35,616 bases of DNA, taken from an uncultured Pirellulaceae bacterium. GTDB taxonomy: Bacteria > Planctomycetota > Planctomycetia > Pirellulales > Pirellulaceae. Shown here piece after piece: positions 1 through 8,590 of the stretch (position 1 is the first letter of the stretch; each line of letters opens with the position of its first letter). Under the pieces are notes generated by a model that was not told where the DNA came from, did no database searches, and saw only the letters and a program-made list of their open reading frames with translations. Position numbers and translations under genes: made by a program. The stretch is taken from positions 1-35,616 of the forward strand of contig CALFWL010000053.1 of assembly GCA_937928215.1 (NCBI GenBank), read 5' to 3'.

Positions 1-644
1 GCGTCTGCGTTCTGGCCCAGTTTCTTTCTCAAAGAGCGAATGTGGACATCGATGGTCCGCTCCAGCACCAGAGAATCGCCACCCAAGGCCGAGTCGATCA
101 ACTGCGCTCGCTCGAACGCTCGACCCGGATTCCGAATCAATGTGTCAAGCAACCGGAACTCGCTGGGGGTTAGATCGATCGGATTGCCATCGATGGAAAC
201 TCGATGTTTGACGCGATCGACTTTGATCGGCCCACTGATCACCACGTCGCTGCCTGGCCCATGAGCTCGGCTATGACGACGCAGCAGCGATTTGACTCGC
301 TCCATCAACACTCGGACGCTGAACGGTTTGACAACGTAGTCATCTGCCCCGGCGGAGAACCCTGTCAAATGATCGGACTCTTCTCCCTTGGCGGTCAGCA
401 TCAGGATCGGCGTGTCGCGCGTTGCATCTTCGGACCGGAGCCGTCGACAGGTCTCAACCCCGTCCACCAATGGGATCATCACGTCGAGCACAATCAGGTC
501 AGGCGAATGAGCCCGAGCTTGATTGATGCCGTCAATGCCATCATGAGCACAAGCAACCTCATACCCGGCGTTGGAAAAGTTGTACTCGAGCACTCCGGCC
601 AACGAGCGATCGTCTTCGACAATCAGAATTTTCTTTGACGGCAT
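1..644 (-). CDS. phoB: PhoB/PhoP-type phosphate response regulator (3' end cut by window)
   Basis: DNA-binding response regulator of the OmpR/PhoB class, expected to activate the pst genes when phosphorylated by PhoR. Translating the minus strand from the ATG at 644 gives a receiver domain (about residues 5-118) with acidic residues E10-D12, the phospho-acceptor D54 in LIVLDVMIP, T84 and K106 in VVKPF. A winged-helix domain follows, with the recognition-helix signature RTIDVHIRSLRKKLG close to the window edge. About 214 residues are present; the family is usually 225-235 long, so only the last few are missing. It is the last visible gene of the pst-phoU operon, 21 bases after phoU. The Pho role rests on this context as well as on the sequence. 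No good Shine-Dalgarno precedes the start. Confidence 0.93.
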   Translation of the reverse strand, partial: MPSKKILIVEDDRSLAGVLEYNFSNAGYEVACAHDGIDGINQARAHSPDLIVLDVMIPLVDGVETCRRLRSEDATRDTPILMLTAKGEESDHLTGFSAGADDYVVKPFSVRVLMERVKSLLRRHSRAHGPGSDVVISGPIKVDRVKHRVSIDGNPIDLTPSEFRLLDTLIRNPGRAFERAQLIDSALGGDSLVLERTIDVHIRSLRKKLGQNAD

Positions 645-665
645 GTTTTTTCTGACGGCGGGGTT

Positions 666-1343
666 TCAAGACAGTTCAGACGAGTAGTCTGAGTGTTTGT
701 GTCGAATGATTTCACCATCGATCATGTAAATTACATCTTCGGCGATGTTTGCTGCGTGGTCCGCAATCCGCTCGATGTGGCGAGCGCCAGAGAAACAATG
801 CAGGGCCGCAACCACCAACTGACGATCTTTAATCATCAACTTCTGAAGCTCCTCGATCACGGCAAGGTTATGGCCGTCGACGATGCTGTCGTTCTGGATT
901 ACTTTTTTGGCGAGCGAAATGTCTGAGTTGACAAACGCATCCAACGCCATCCTGACCATCGACTTGGCTTGGTTGACCATTTCGGGAAGTTGATCGGGGA
1001 TCGGAAAGTAGGGGTGTTCGTGCATGTTCTGAGCCCGTTCGGCAATGTTGCACGCAAGATCCGCAATCCGTTCTAGGTCGGAGTTGATTTTCAGAACGGT
1101 GGCGATGCGTCGAAGATCGGCGGCGACGGGCTGGTGCAAGGCCAGAATTTTCAGACAGTCTTCTTCGATTTCCACTTCCAACTGATTGACTTGATCGTCG
1201 GTGGCGATGACTTGGGATGCAAGTTTGAGGTGTTGCTCGCACAAGCCCTGAACCGCTTTATCAATCATTTGCTCGACGATGCCGAAGACAGACATCAGAC
1301 GACTGTGCAGGCGATCCACATCGATCTGTAGGTGACGTGCCAT
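666..1343 (-). CDS. phoU: PhoU phosphate signalling regulator
   Basis: PhoU is a cytoplasmic all-helical protein that links the Pst transporter to PhoR and represses the Pho response when phosphate is sufficient. The 225-residue product has the two tandem three-helix PhoU repeats. Typical features are the opening MARHLQIDVDRLHSRL, the repeat cores around DQVNQLEVEIEEDCLKIL and DLERIADLACNIAE, and near the end HIERIADHAANIAEDV. The E/D-x-x-R-I-A-D-x-A-x-N-I-A-E motif occurs in both halves and forms the metal-cluster site in known structures. The frame stays open to an ATG at 1424, but that would add 27 residues unlike any PhoU N-terminus, so I start at 1343. It lies 125 bases after pstB and 21 before phoB. 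Confidence 0.93.
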   Translation of the reverse strand: MARHLQIDVDRLHSRLMSVFGIVEQMIDKAVQGLCEQHLKLASQVIATDDQVNQLEVEIEEDCLKILALHQPVAADLRRIATVLKINSDLERIADLACNIAERAQNMHEHPYFPIPDQLPEMVNQAKSMVRMALDAFVNSDISLAKKVIQNDSIVDGHNLAVIEELQKLMIKDRQLVVAALHCFSGARHIERIADHAANIAEDVIYMIDGEIIRHKHSDYSSELS

Positions 1344-1468
1344 GGTTTTACGTGAATTGGGGTGAGGCGAAAGATGTAAACTTTGACGGCAGCTCGAGTC
1401 GCGATCGAGCCGCGACGATTTCATGGTATTTCATCGTTGCCTGAAATCCGTAAGCGAAGGTCAAACGA

Positions 1469-2332
1469 CTATCCGAACTTACCCGATACGTAATCCTCGG
1501 TTTGTTGTTTGGCAGGTCGGATGAACAATTGTTCGGTGCTTCCTTCCTCGATGATTTTGCCTTCGAAGAAGAACGCGGTCCGATCACTGCAGCGAGCAGC
1601 TTGGTGCATGTTGTGAGTCACAATCACGATCGTGTATTGCCCTCGAAGTTCGGCAATCAGGTCCTCCACTCGGGCCGTGGATGCTGGATCGAGCGCTGAG
1701 CAGGGTTCGTCCATCAGCAGGATTTCGGGACCGACCGCGATGGCGCGGGCGATACACAATCGTTGCTGCTGACCGCCGGAAAGTCCCAAAGCGGATTGGT
1801 TCAAACGATCTTTTACCTCGTTCCACAACGCGGCCTTCTTGAGCGCCCATTCGACCAGTTCGTCAAGATCGTTTTTGTTCATGCCCGCGAAGTGCAATCG
1901 AGGACCGAAGGCCACATTGTCGTAAATCGATTTCGGGAACGGATTCGGTTTTTGAAATACGATGCCAATTCGTCGTCGAAGCGAAACCACGTCGGTCGAT
2001 CGGGAAAGAATATCAACATCCGGCAGACGCAGACCTCCCGACGCACGAGCGGTAGGCACGACATCGTTCATGCGGTTGATCCACTTCAGCAGCGTGCTTT
2101 TGCCACATCCACTGGGACCGATGAAGGCGGTGACTCGTTGGCCGGGAATCTCAAGGTTCAAATTATGCAGTGCTTGAAAGTCTCCGTACCACGCATTGAA
2201 ATCGGACAGCGTGATGAAAGGTTGGAGAGATTTCTGCTCCTTCGATTCCGGGTGGCGAATCGTTTCAGACGTGAACTGAGCGGACATGGAGGATTTACCA
2301 GAACGTGGTTGAACAGTGGAGGTTTCGAGCAT
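1469..2332 (-). CDS. pstB: PstB phosphate ABC transporter ATP-binding protein
   Basis: Cytoplasmic ATPase of the PstSCAB high-affinity phosphate importer. All ABC motifs are intact: Walker [10 protein letters not shown] (residues 72-80), Q-loop in [14 protein letters not shown], signature LSGGQQQR, Walker [14 protein letters not shown] and the H-loop [24 protein letters not shown] and [10 protein letters not shown] are typical of PstB rather than of ABC ATPases in general. The length (287 residues) slightly exceeds the usual 250-270 because of about 35 low-complexity residues at the N-terminus. An internal ATG (residue 16, position 2287) is an alternative start. It follows pstA by 85 bases and precedes phoU in the same operon. 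Confidence 0.96.
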   Translation of the reverse strand: MLETSTVQPRSGKSSMSAQFTSETIRHPESKEQKSLQPFITLSDFNAWYGDFQALHNLNLEIPGQRVTAFIGPSGCGKSTLLKWINRMNDVVPTARASGGLRLPDVDILSRSTDVVSLRRRIGIVFQKPNPFPKSIYDNVAFGPRLHFAGMNKNDLDELVEWALKKAALWNEVKDRLNQSALGLSGGQQQRLCIARAIAVGPEILLMDEPCSALDPASTARVEDLIAELRGQYTIVIVTHNMHQAARCSDRTAFFFEGKIIEEGSTEQLFIRPAKQQTEDYVSGKFG

Positions 2333-2417
2333 GGGGTCCGGACCAATCCAAGATCGAAACGATCATGGCGAAGGGATCATGTGACGAAGGAATCACAGGG
2401 GTGATGCGATCAGCCGA

Positions 2418-3635
2418 TTATGTTAACCGCTTTTGGGCCAGTTGACGAATCAATACTGCGATTGAGTTGAATGCAAACAGAATAATCAACAGCACAATGA
2501 TTCCACCTGCCGCAATATGCTGAAAATTCAGGGAAGCGTCGGAATCAATGGGCTGCTGAGCCCAATAGTAAATCTGAATCGGAAGGATGGAGAATTTGTC
2601 CATCAGGTGAGCGGGCCCCCGAGCGATGTAGACCGCCACTCCGATCATCAGAATGGGCGCGGCTTCACCAATCGCTCGACTCATCGCCAGAATCGCTCCG
2701 GTCATGATGCCGGGAATCGCAGCGGGCAGGCTGACGTGTCGGACGACCTGCCATGGAGTGCAACCAAGGCCTTCGGCCGCTCGCTTGAGCGAAGGCGGCA
2801 CGGCACGCAGGGCTTCTTGGGTGGAAATAATGATCACGGGAAGGATCACCAGCATCAACGTCAGGCTGGCAGCGAACACGCCTTTGCCAAACGGCAATCG
2901 AAAATAGTACCAGCGATAGTCCTTGAGGATGCCACCTTCGGCATCGGACAAAATGGATCGAGCCAGTGTTTCGTCATCGTCGGGAAAATCATCGTCCGGT
3001 CCAATAATGTTCAGCTTGATCGGGTTGCCGTTCCCATCAATGGCATCCATCCCTTGGGTTAGCTCAAGGACTTCGTCGCGACTGGCGACGGGCACGAAAA
3101 CGATCTCACTTCCTTCTTCGGTGATAAACTGTCGCCGGTAAGTGGCCCCCGTTTCAGCCAGTGGGTCGGCTTCGGATCCGAATAATCCAAACATCATCGA
3201 GAACGCGGTCAGTCCCAAGATGCCGTACACAATCGAGGGCACACCAGCCAAGTTGTTGATGTTCAGTTGCAGCAAGGCGGAAAGCCGTCTCAGCCAGATA
3301 TTGCGAGGTTGGAACTCTTGCAGAAAAATCGCCGTGCCGATTCCCAACGGCAGGCAAACCAAAGCGCACACGGCACATACCCAAACGGAACCCTGAAGAG
3401 CAGGACCGATCCCTGCGTCAATCGGATCGGGCCCCGGCGGGTTGGTCAAAAAATCAGTCGACAAAGCCGGCATTCCTTGGAATACGATCGACGAAAGCAA
3501 AACCAACAGGATCGCCACCGAAGCTGAAGACGTAGCCACGCATATCAACCAGAAAATCCGATTGACCCAAACTCGTTTGCTGAGCGGATTGCTGGGAAAG
3601 TTTTCAAATTCGGGATGGAATTCTTCGGCGCTAAT
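2418..3635 (-). CDS. pstA: PstA phosphate ABC transporter permease, apparent ATT start
   Basis: Inner-membrane permease subunit of the phosphate importer. The EAA loop that contacts PstB is clear (EALRAVPPSLKRAAEGLG, then PAAIPGIMTG; about residues 275-312). Hydrophobic segments include VAILLVLLSSIVF, VWVCAVCALVCLPLGI, LMLVILPVIII and a C-terminal IIVLLIILFAF. The first conventional start is TTG at 3548, but it has no Shine-Dalgarno and would remove the basic cytoplasmic lead-in to the first helix. The frame is open 29 codons further, to an in-frame TGA. The only plausible initiator there is ATT at 3633-3635, exactly 6 bases after a perfect AGGAGG (3642-3647) and overlapping the pstC TAG. That start gives 405 residues. 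A charged insert of about 95 residues (about 154-251) sits in the periplasmic loop before the EAA-bearing half. Confidence 0.9.
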   Translation of the reverse strand: MSAEEFHPEFENFPSNPLSKRVWVNRIFWLICVATSSASVAILLVLLSSIVFQGMPALSTDFLTNPPGPDPIDAGIGPALQGSVWVCAVCALVCLPLGIGTAIFLQEFQPRNIWLRRLSALLQLNINNLAGVPSIVYGILGLTAFSMMFGLFGSEADPLAETGATYRRQFITEEGSEIVFVPVASRDEVLELTQGMDAIDGNGNPIKLNIIGPDDDFPDDDETLARSILSDAEGGILKDYRWYYFRLPFGKGVFAASLTLMLVILPVIIISTQEALRAVPPSLKRAAEGLGCTPWQVVRHVSLPAAIPGIMTGAILAMSRAIGEAAPILMIGVAVYIARGPAHLMDKFSILPIQIYYWAQQPIDSDASLNFQHIAAGGIIVLLIILFAFNSIAVLIRQLAQKRLT

Positions 3636-4584
3636 CGTATGCCTCCTGAAATCTCATCCGAATGATGTTTCCCAAAATCGAAAGCAGGAACGTGATCAGA
3701 AAAAGCACCAGCGCGACCGAGTAGATCGAGAAGTATTCCACTCCGAAATTGGAAATGTCTCCGGTCGCCATTTGAGTCATATGCCCGGTCATGGTTTGAA
3801 TCTGTTGACGAGGATCAGCGGTCAGTCGAGCCATATTTCCGGCCGCAAGCGCGACGATCATGGTTTCTCCGATCGCTCGCGCAACCGCCAGCAGAAAGGC
3901 GGAGATGATTCCGGACAACGCCGCTGGCACGACGACTTTCATCGAGACATCAAACTTTGTCCCGCCCAATCCGTATGCCGCTTCTCTCAATCGACCTGGG
4001 ACTGCTCGTAACGCGTCTTCCGAAAGCGACGCGATGGTGGGAAGGCACAAAATGCCAACCGCAATCCCCGCGCTCAAGGCGTTGTAGTAGTCAAGCTGAA
4101 TGCCCAGACCGTCTCGAAGAAACGGTGTGATGACAACGAGAGCAAAGAAACCGTAAACGACCGTCGGGATACCTGCGAGAAGTTCCAAGCTGGGTTTGAG
4201 GATGTTGCGTAGCCACGCGGGAGCGTACTCGGCAAGATAAATCGCCGACACCAACCCCAGCGGTAACGCAATTGCCATCGCGATCACGGTGACCCACATC
4301 GTTCCACAGATCAGCGGCCAGATCCCAAAGTGCTTGGTCTCGCCCAACAGCGGGTTCCACTTTGTCCCGGTTACAAATTCCCACACGTCCGTTTCAGGCA
4401 TGCTGAAAAACTGAAGCGTTTGCCCGATTAGCAGGCCGATGATCGACAGCGTGATCAAGACCGTGAACAACGCACAACCTGCCAAAGCGACGTAGATCAA
4501 CGATTCACCAACGCGCGTGGCGCCCAGTGATCGCAAGGATCGCTGGGTCAGAATTCGCGGGGTTGCGTCGTTGGCTATTGCCAT
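3631..4584 (-). CDS. pstC: PstC phosphate ABC transporter permease
   Basis: Inner-membrane permease that pairs with PstA in the phosphate importer. The 317-residue product has about six membrane segments (for example LFTVLITLSIIGLLIG, MWVTVIAMAIALPLGLV, VALVLFLITFLLSILG). It also has the PstC hallmarks SLELLAGIPTVVYGFFAL and the EAA-type loop EDALRAVPGRLREAAYGLG, followed by VVPAALSGIISAFLLAVARAIGET. Length is normal for the family. It starts 57 bases after pstS. Its last codons contain the AGGAGG that appears to drive pstA translation, and its TAG stop overlaps the proposed pstA start by five bases, so the two permeases are probably translationally coupled. Confidence 0.95.
   Translation of the reverse strand: MAIANDATPRILTQRSLRSLGATRVGESLIYVALAGCALFTVLITLSIIGLLIGQTLQFFSMPETDVWEFVTGTKWNPLLGETKHFGIWPLICGTMWVTVIAMAIALPLGLVSAIYLAEYAPAWLRNILKPSLELLAGIPTVVYGFFALVVITPFLRDGLGIQLDYYNALSAGIAVGILCLPTIASLSEDALRAVPGRLREAAYGLGGTKFDVSMKVVVPAALSGIISAFLLAVARAIGETMIVALAAGNMARLTADPRQQIQTMTGHMTQMATGDISNFGVEYFSIYSVALVLFLITFLLSILGNIIRMRFQEAYD
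3642..3647 (-). promoter_or_regulatory. Shine-Dalgarno AGGAGG that decides the pstA start
   Basis: The minus strand reads AGGAGG here, inside the last codons of pstC. It is 6 bases upstream of ATT (3635-3633), the first codon of the reading frame that continues into PstA. No ATG, GTG, TTG or CTG occurs in that frame between the upstream stop and the TTG at 3548. Most genes of this window have poor Shine-Dalgarno sites, so a perfect one at ideal spacing is informative. Confidence 0.75.
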
Positions 4585-4641
4585 GAAGATCGGTGATCAA
4601 AGGATGCGGTGGTGAAATTCTGCCTTGCCCTGCGTGCCTTC

Positions 4642-5697
4642 TTAATCCATTTTCAGGATGTTGTCGGCGGTGTACAGGTCGGTGAGGCTTCCATCTTTCT
4701 TTTCCCCGTCTTGATCCCAGAAATGAGTACCGGATTTTCGACGCTTGAAGTGATTGGCCGCCTCTTTTTCGATCGACTCCGGCAGGCCAACGTAATCAAC
4801 GGCCTTGGCAAGCGAGCCCGCGTTTTCCAGGTAGTGGTTGACAAAGACCTTCACCTCGGGGCGACGGGCCGACTTTGCGTTGACGTAGATGAACAGCGGA
4901 CGTGAAAACGGGGCGTACTTGCCGGACTCAATGTTTTCGGCCGACACTTCGATTGCCTCGTTCGTTTTCGGGTTCACGATTTTGACGGCTTTCAGCTTGT
5001 CCTGATTTGAAAAGTAGTACGACGCACCAAAGAAGCCGATTGCTCCATCGGTGTTCGCAATGCCTTGCACCAATTGATTGTCATTCTCGCTACCGGACAT
5101 ATCAGCGCGGATCGAGACGCCTTCGTCCTTGCCAACGATGACTTCTTTGAAGTAGTCAAAGGTTCCGCTGTCGGTTCCGGGTGCAAAAATTTTGATTGGA
5201 GTGGCTGGCCATTCCGAATTCACTTCGTCCCAGTTTTTGGCATTGCTAAAACTTCCATCCGACTTGCTCGCGCGAAAGATTTTTTTCAGCTGGTCGACGG
5301 TCAACACGTCGACAAACGAGTTGTCTTTGGCGACTGCAATCGTGAGCCCATCGTAGGCAACCGGGATTTCAATAAACTGGATGCCGTTCTCCTGACATTG
5401 CTTCATCTCCTTGAACTTGATCGGACGCGAAGCATCCGAGATGTCGGTTTCGCCTTTGGTGAATCGCTTGAATCCGCCACCCGTTCCAGAAATGCTTACC
5501 TGGACCGAGACCTTGGGGCATTTGTCTTTGAAAGTCGTTGAAGCGCGAACTGAAATAGGAGCAACCGTGCTCGAGCCATCGATCTCAATTGACCCTTCCA
5601 ATGCTGACAGGCCCTGGCCCCTAACACTCTGGCCGCCGAAAAAAAAGACGCACGCCACCGCAACAACGGGCAGTGCCCAAGCAGAAACTCGTTTCAT
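4642..5697 (-). CDS. pstS: PstS periplasmic phosphate-binding protein
   Basis: Secreted phosphate-binding component of the Pst importer. The ATG at 5697 gives a clean signal peptide (KR, then WALPVVAVACVFFFGG) with cleavage probably after VRG or nearby, and a 351-residue precursor. Family motifs are visible: IEIDGSSTVAPIS, GTGGGFKRFTKGETDISDASRPI, the phosphate-binding GTDSGTFDYF, and NTDGAIGFFGASYY. The frame is open to 5835, but those 46 extra residues are low-complexity and would bury the signal peptide. A GGAAA lies just before 5697. It is the first gene of pstS-pstC-pstA-pstB-phoU-phoB. Confidence 0.95.
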   Translation of the reverse strand: MKRVSAWALPVVAVACVFFFGGQSVRGQGLSALEGSIEIDGSSTVAPISVRASTTFKDKCPKVSVQVSISGTGGGFKRFTKGETDISDASRPIKFKEMKQCQENGIQFIEIPVAYDGLTIAVAKDNSFVDVLTVDQLKKIFRASKSDGSFSNAKNWDEVNSEWPATPIKIFAPGTDSGTFDYFKEVIVGKDEGVSIRADMSGSENDNQLVQGIANTDGAIGFFGASYYFSNQDKLKAVKIVNPKTNEAIEVSAENIESGKYAPFSRPLFIYVNAKSARRPEVKVFVNHYLENAGSLAKAVDYVGLPESIEKEAANHFKRRKSGTHFWDQDGEKKDGSLTDLYTADNILKMD

Positions 5698-6296
5698 TTC
5701 AATTTCCAATAATCGGGTCAATCGGTAAGTTGTTGTTTGTCGTTGGATCCGTTGCCCAGCTCGATTCGAGCTGGAGTAGAAGCCCGAGCCCGAGCCCAAC
5801 AGATTACTCATTGAGATCGAACGAACAGCTTCCAAAACGTACCGAAACCGCTCGCTTTTTGGTTAAGATTTCTTCAACATTGAGGTATCTTCACATTTTT
5901 ACTCGCACGGTGTCTCCAGTGAAGCGGCTTAGCACTCACCAAGAAACCAGCGTCGAAGCGAAACCCAGCAAAATGCTTCATTTCATTCCCGAAGCGGCCC
6001 TATCCGGTTAAGGACCTCGCCGGGTCATGCTGTCTGGGCGGTGACTGTTGGCTGGCATAAGTTTGCGTATTCCAGTGATTTGAGGACGTTGAAGCACTAA
6101 ACCCCGCTTTTTTCGGTCGGATCGTTCGGCTTGCTGGTTTATCAATGGGTATGGTTAAGGACTTGCGGATCGAAAAGCTACCGGATTAAGAGCGTCCATT
6201 ACCGATCTCGCGGGAGTGAGATGGCACTGAACCCGGTTTATTTGATGGGCAAGTCTTAATCGTCAGCGTCTCAGGTATTTGAAACGAGCCAGATTT
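5698..6296. other. Divergent intergenic region before pstS, possible Pho-regulated
   Basis: No convincing gene lies in these 600 bases between pstS (leftward) and the TIGR03790-like gene (rightward). The pstS leader contains a perfect 8-bp inverted repeat, CCAGCTCG-ATT-CGAGCTGG (5756-5774), and a GCCCGA tandem. GGTTAAGG occurs at 6006-6013 and 6153-6160 (both extend to GGTTAAGGAC), and GGTTAAGA at 5861-5868. On the pstS strand these read (C/T)CTTAACC, which resembles the CTTAACC-type Pho boxes of cyanobacteria. That they bind PhoB is inference from position and resemblance. Confidence 0.4.
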
Positions 6297-8519
6297 ATGT
6301 CACCACGAACTGCTCCAAAAAAGTGCCTGTTTCCCTTATTCAGGACACTGGCAGGCACGCTGATTTTGGTCGTGTGGTTGGGAGCCCTTCAGAGGGAATG
6401 CTTTGCCGGAGGTGGCCCGGAGAATGCGGTGGTGATTGTCAATGACGATTCAGCATCCTCGAAATTGATCGCCAACCACTACGTCCAACTAAGGAAAATT
6501 CCCGCGCGAAATGTGATTCATCTGACTGGCATTCCTGATCGCGAAACGACCAATCTGGAGACGTTCAAAACCAAAATCCTGCTGCCGATTTTGCAGCAAC
6601 TGGAAGCTCGCAAGATTCAACAGTCGGTCGACTACATTTTATACTCGGCAGACTTTCCAACGGTTATCACGATCCTTGGTCACAAGAATTTGTTGCTGGA
6701 TCGAATTCGTTCAAGCTCGGGATTGCCCAAGGATGCCAAAGTTCCCTCGGCCAAGCTGTACGGCGGTCACGCGTCGATCAATTCGCTGACGTACTTTGCC
6801 ATTGCTGCTTTGGCCAATGAGCCTGGCTATCTGATGTTGGATTCAAACTCTTATTACCGGCGCGCCGCCCAAGATATTCTCCGACGTCCGTTTATTGGAC
6901 AGCAACAAAAGGATTATCAAAGTGCAGCCAAAGCATTCGACGAAGGACCGGGAAAGGGCTTTGACGACGCGATTGCAACACTTCAACGACTTGCTGCTGC
7001 GAACCCGGGCCAAGCAGCCGTCTGCTATTGGCTGGCGAAATTTTATGCAGTCCGAGGCGATGTCAGATCATCGGTGAAATGGCTGACCCAGGCGGTTCAG
7101 AACGGTTGGGTGTATCGTGAAGAAACCAAAAAAGAAAAGGCCTTCGACAACGTTCGGTTCAACCCTTTGTTTCGAGGCCTTGAGAATCGCATTCCCGATT
7201 ACCCGTTCACGTTCGCTCCCACCCGAGGTTTCAAGCATCAGCGGCGATGGGCTTTGAACGGAATGGTCAATGGAGAGGATGGGCAAGGCAATAATCTGTT
7301 TCTTTCCACCGTGTTGGCTGTGACACGAAACTACGGCACGACAGAGAAGCAGGCGTTAGAGCAATTGCAGGCGTCAATCAGTGTCGATGAAACCGACCCG
7401 AGCGGTACGTTTTACTTCTCGCTTGGATCAGGTGTTCGCAACACGACGCGCAAGGCGCAGATCAAGCCAGTTGTGGAGACGCTCAAGTCCATGGGAAAGA
7501 GTGCGGTGACGATCAAGGAGAACCTTCCCAGCAACGCCGCCGACGTTGCAGGCCTGTTGATGGGGACTGCTGGATTTGATTTTGAAGCATCTGGAAGCAA
7601 GATCGTGCCCGGTGCGATTTGCGAACATCTGACCAGCTATGGCGGTCGGCTTGCCGTACCCGGCCAGACAAAATTATCCGAGTTCATTCGGTTTGGAGCC
7701 GCCGGTGCCAGTGGAACGGTCACCGAACCCTACGCCTTGGCCGCCAAGTTTCCTCACGCAATGATTCACGTTCATTACGCCCGAGGTTGTTCATTGGGAG
7801 AGTCGTTTTATCAATCGGTTTCCGGTCCCTTTCAACTGCTGATCGTCGGTGATGCACTCTGCCAACCCTATGCCGTGCGTCCGAAGGTGAACATTGACGG
7901 GATGCTACCGATGCAGGAAGTCAGCAACAAAATTTCGCTGAATTTTGATACGACGGAGTCGAAAGTTCCCGTTTCCATGGTGGAACTTTATATCGATGGC
8001 TTGTTACTATTTCGTAATCACGAACTGCAGGCATTGAACTTTGACACTCGATTGTTGGCCGACGGATATCACGAAATGCGAGCGGTCGTGACGGCGAACG
8101 ATTTGATCGAATCCAACGGACACCATATCGTCCCGTTCATGGTGAATAATTCAGGCAACTCGATCACGATTCGATGCGACAAGGAAGCGTGGTCGCAGAC
8201 CGAACATGTGTTCGTCGAAGTGACCAGTAATTTTGGTGACACGGTCAGTGTCGTACAAAACTTGCGGTCCGTCGCAGTCGCACAAGAGATGACCGAGGGC
8301 AAGCGTCCGCTGCGTTTCAAGATTCCGGCCGATGTGCTAGGACGAGGCCCTGTCGAACTACAGGCTGTCGCGATCGATAAGAAAACCAATCAAGCCGTGA
8401 ACAGTGCACCGATTTACCTCAATATCGAAGGCGCTGCCGCCACGACAAAACGCAACACGGAACGCCCAACGCCGAAACGCCCCAAGGTGGTTCCGACTGC
8501 AGCCAAGTCGACCCGTTAG
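6297..8519 (+). CDS. TIGR03790-like secreted protein with embedded TPR-like segment
   Basis: Exported protein of unknown function. The ATG at 6297 is followed by a basic stretch and the hydrophobic TLAGTLILVVWLGAL, ending in CFA-like cleavage. An in-frame TTG at 6279 is less likely. The mature start (VVIVNDDSASSKLIANHYV, then IPARNVIHL) and a later block (SYGGRLAVPGQTKLSEFIRFG, GTVTEPYALAAKFPH, HYARGCSLGESFYQSV, GDALCQPY) match what I recall of the TIGR03790 family, reported mainly from genomes with exosortase/PEP-CTERM systems. Between the two blocks lies a helical segment with TPR-like features (ATLQRLAAANPGQAAVCYWLAKFYAVRGD). The C-terminal third looks like beta-rich domains. No sorting motif is seen at the C-terminus. 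It lies alone between pstS and phoR, and a phosphate role is only suggested by location. Confidence 0.75.
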   Translation: MSPRTAPKKCLFPLFRTLAGTLILVVWLGALQRECFAGGGPENAVVIVNDDSASSKLIANHYVQLRKIPARNVIHLTGIPDRETTNLETFKTKILLPILQQLEARKIQQSVDYILYSADFPTVITILGHKNLLLDRIRSSSGLPKDAKVPSAKLYGGHASINSLTYFAIAALANEPGYLMLDSNSYYRRAAQDILRRPFIGQQQKDYQSAAKAFDEGPGKGFDDAIATLQRLAAANPGQAAVCYWLAKFYAVRGDVRSSVKWLTQAVQNGWVYREETKKEKAFDNVRFNPLFRGLENRIPDYPFTFAPTRGFKHQRRWALNGMVNGEDGQGNNLFLSTVLAVTRNYGTTEKQALEQLQASISVDETDPSGTFYFSLGSGVRNTTRKAQIKPVVETLKSMGKSAVTIKENLPSNAADVAGLLMGTAGFDFEASGSKIVPGAICEHLTSYGGRLAVPGQTKLSEFIRFGAAGASGTVTEPYALAAKFPHAMIHVHYARGCSLGESFYQSVSGPFQLLIVGDALCQPYAVRPKVNIDGMLPMQEVSNKISLNFDTTESKVPVSMVELYIDGLLLFRNHELQALNFDTRLLADGYHEMRAVVTANDLIESNGHHIVPFMVNNSGNSITIRCDKEAWSQTEHVFVEVTSNFGDTVSVVQNLRSVAVAQEMTEGKRPLRFKIPADVLGRGPVELQAVAIDKKTNQAVNSAPIYLNIEGAAATTKRNTERPTPKRPKVVPTAAKSTR

Positions 8520-8590
8520 TCGACGCCACGCCAACGCACCACGGTAGCGAAAGCCGGCTCAGCGCGGTTGACTGGCAACAAGGCTTCGCA

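Noticed and set aside
3546-3548. TTG as start of pstA
   Set aside because: No Shine-Dalgarno and it would cut off the basic region before the first membrane helix; the ATT at 3635 fits better. It remains the fallback if ATT is not used.
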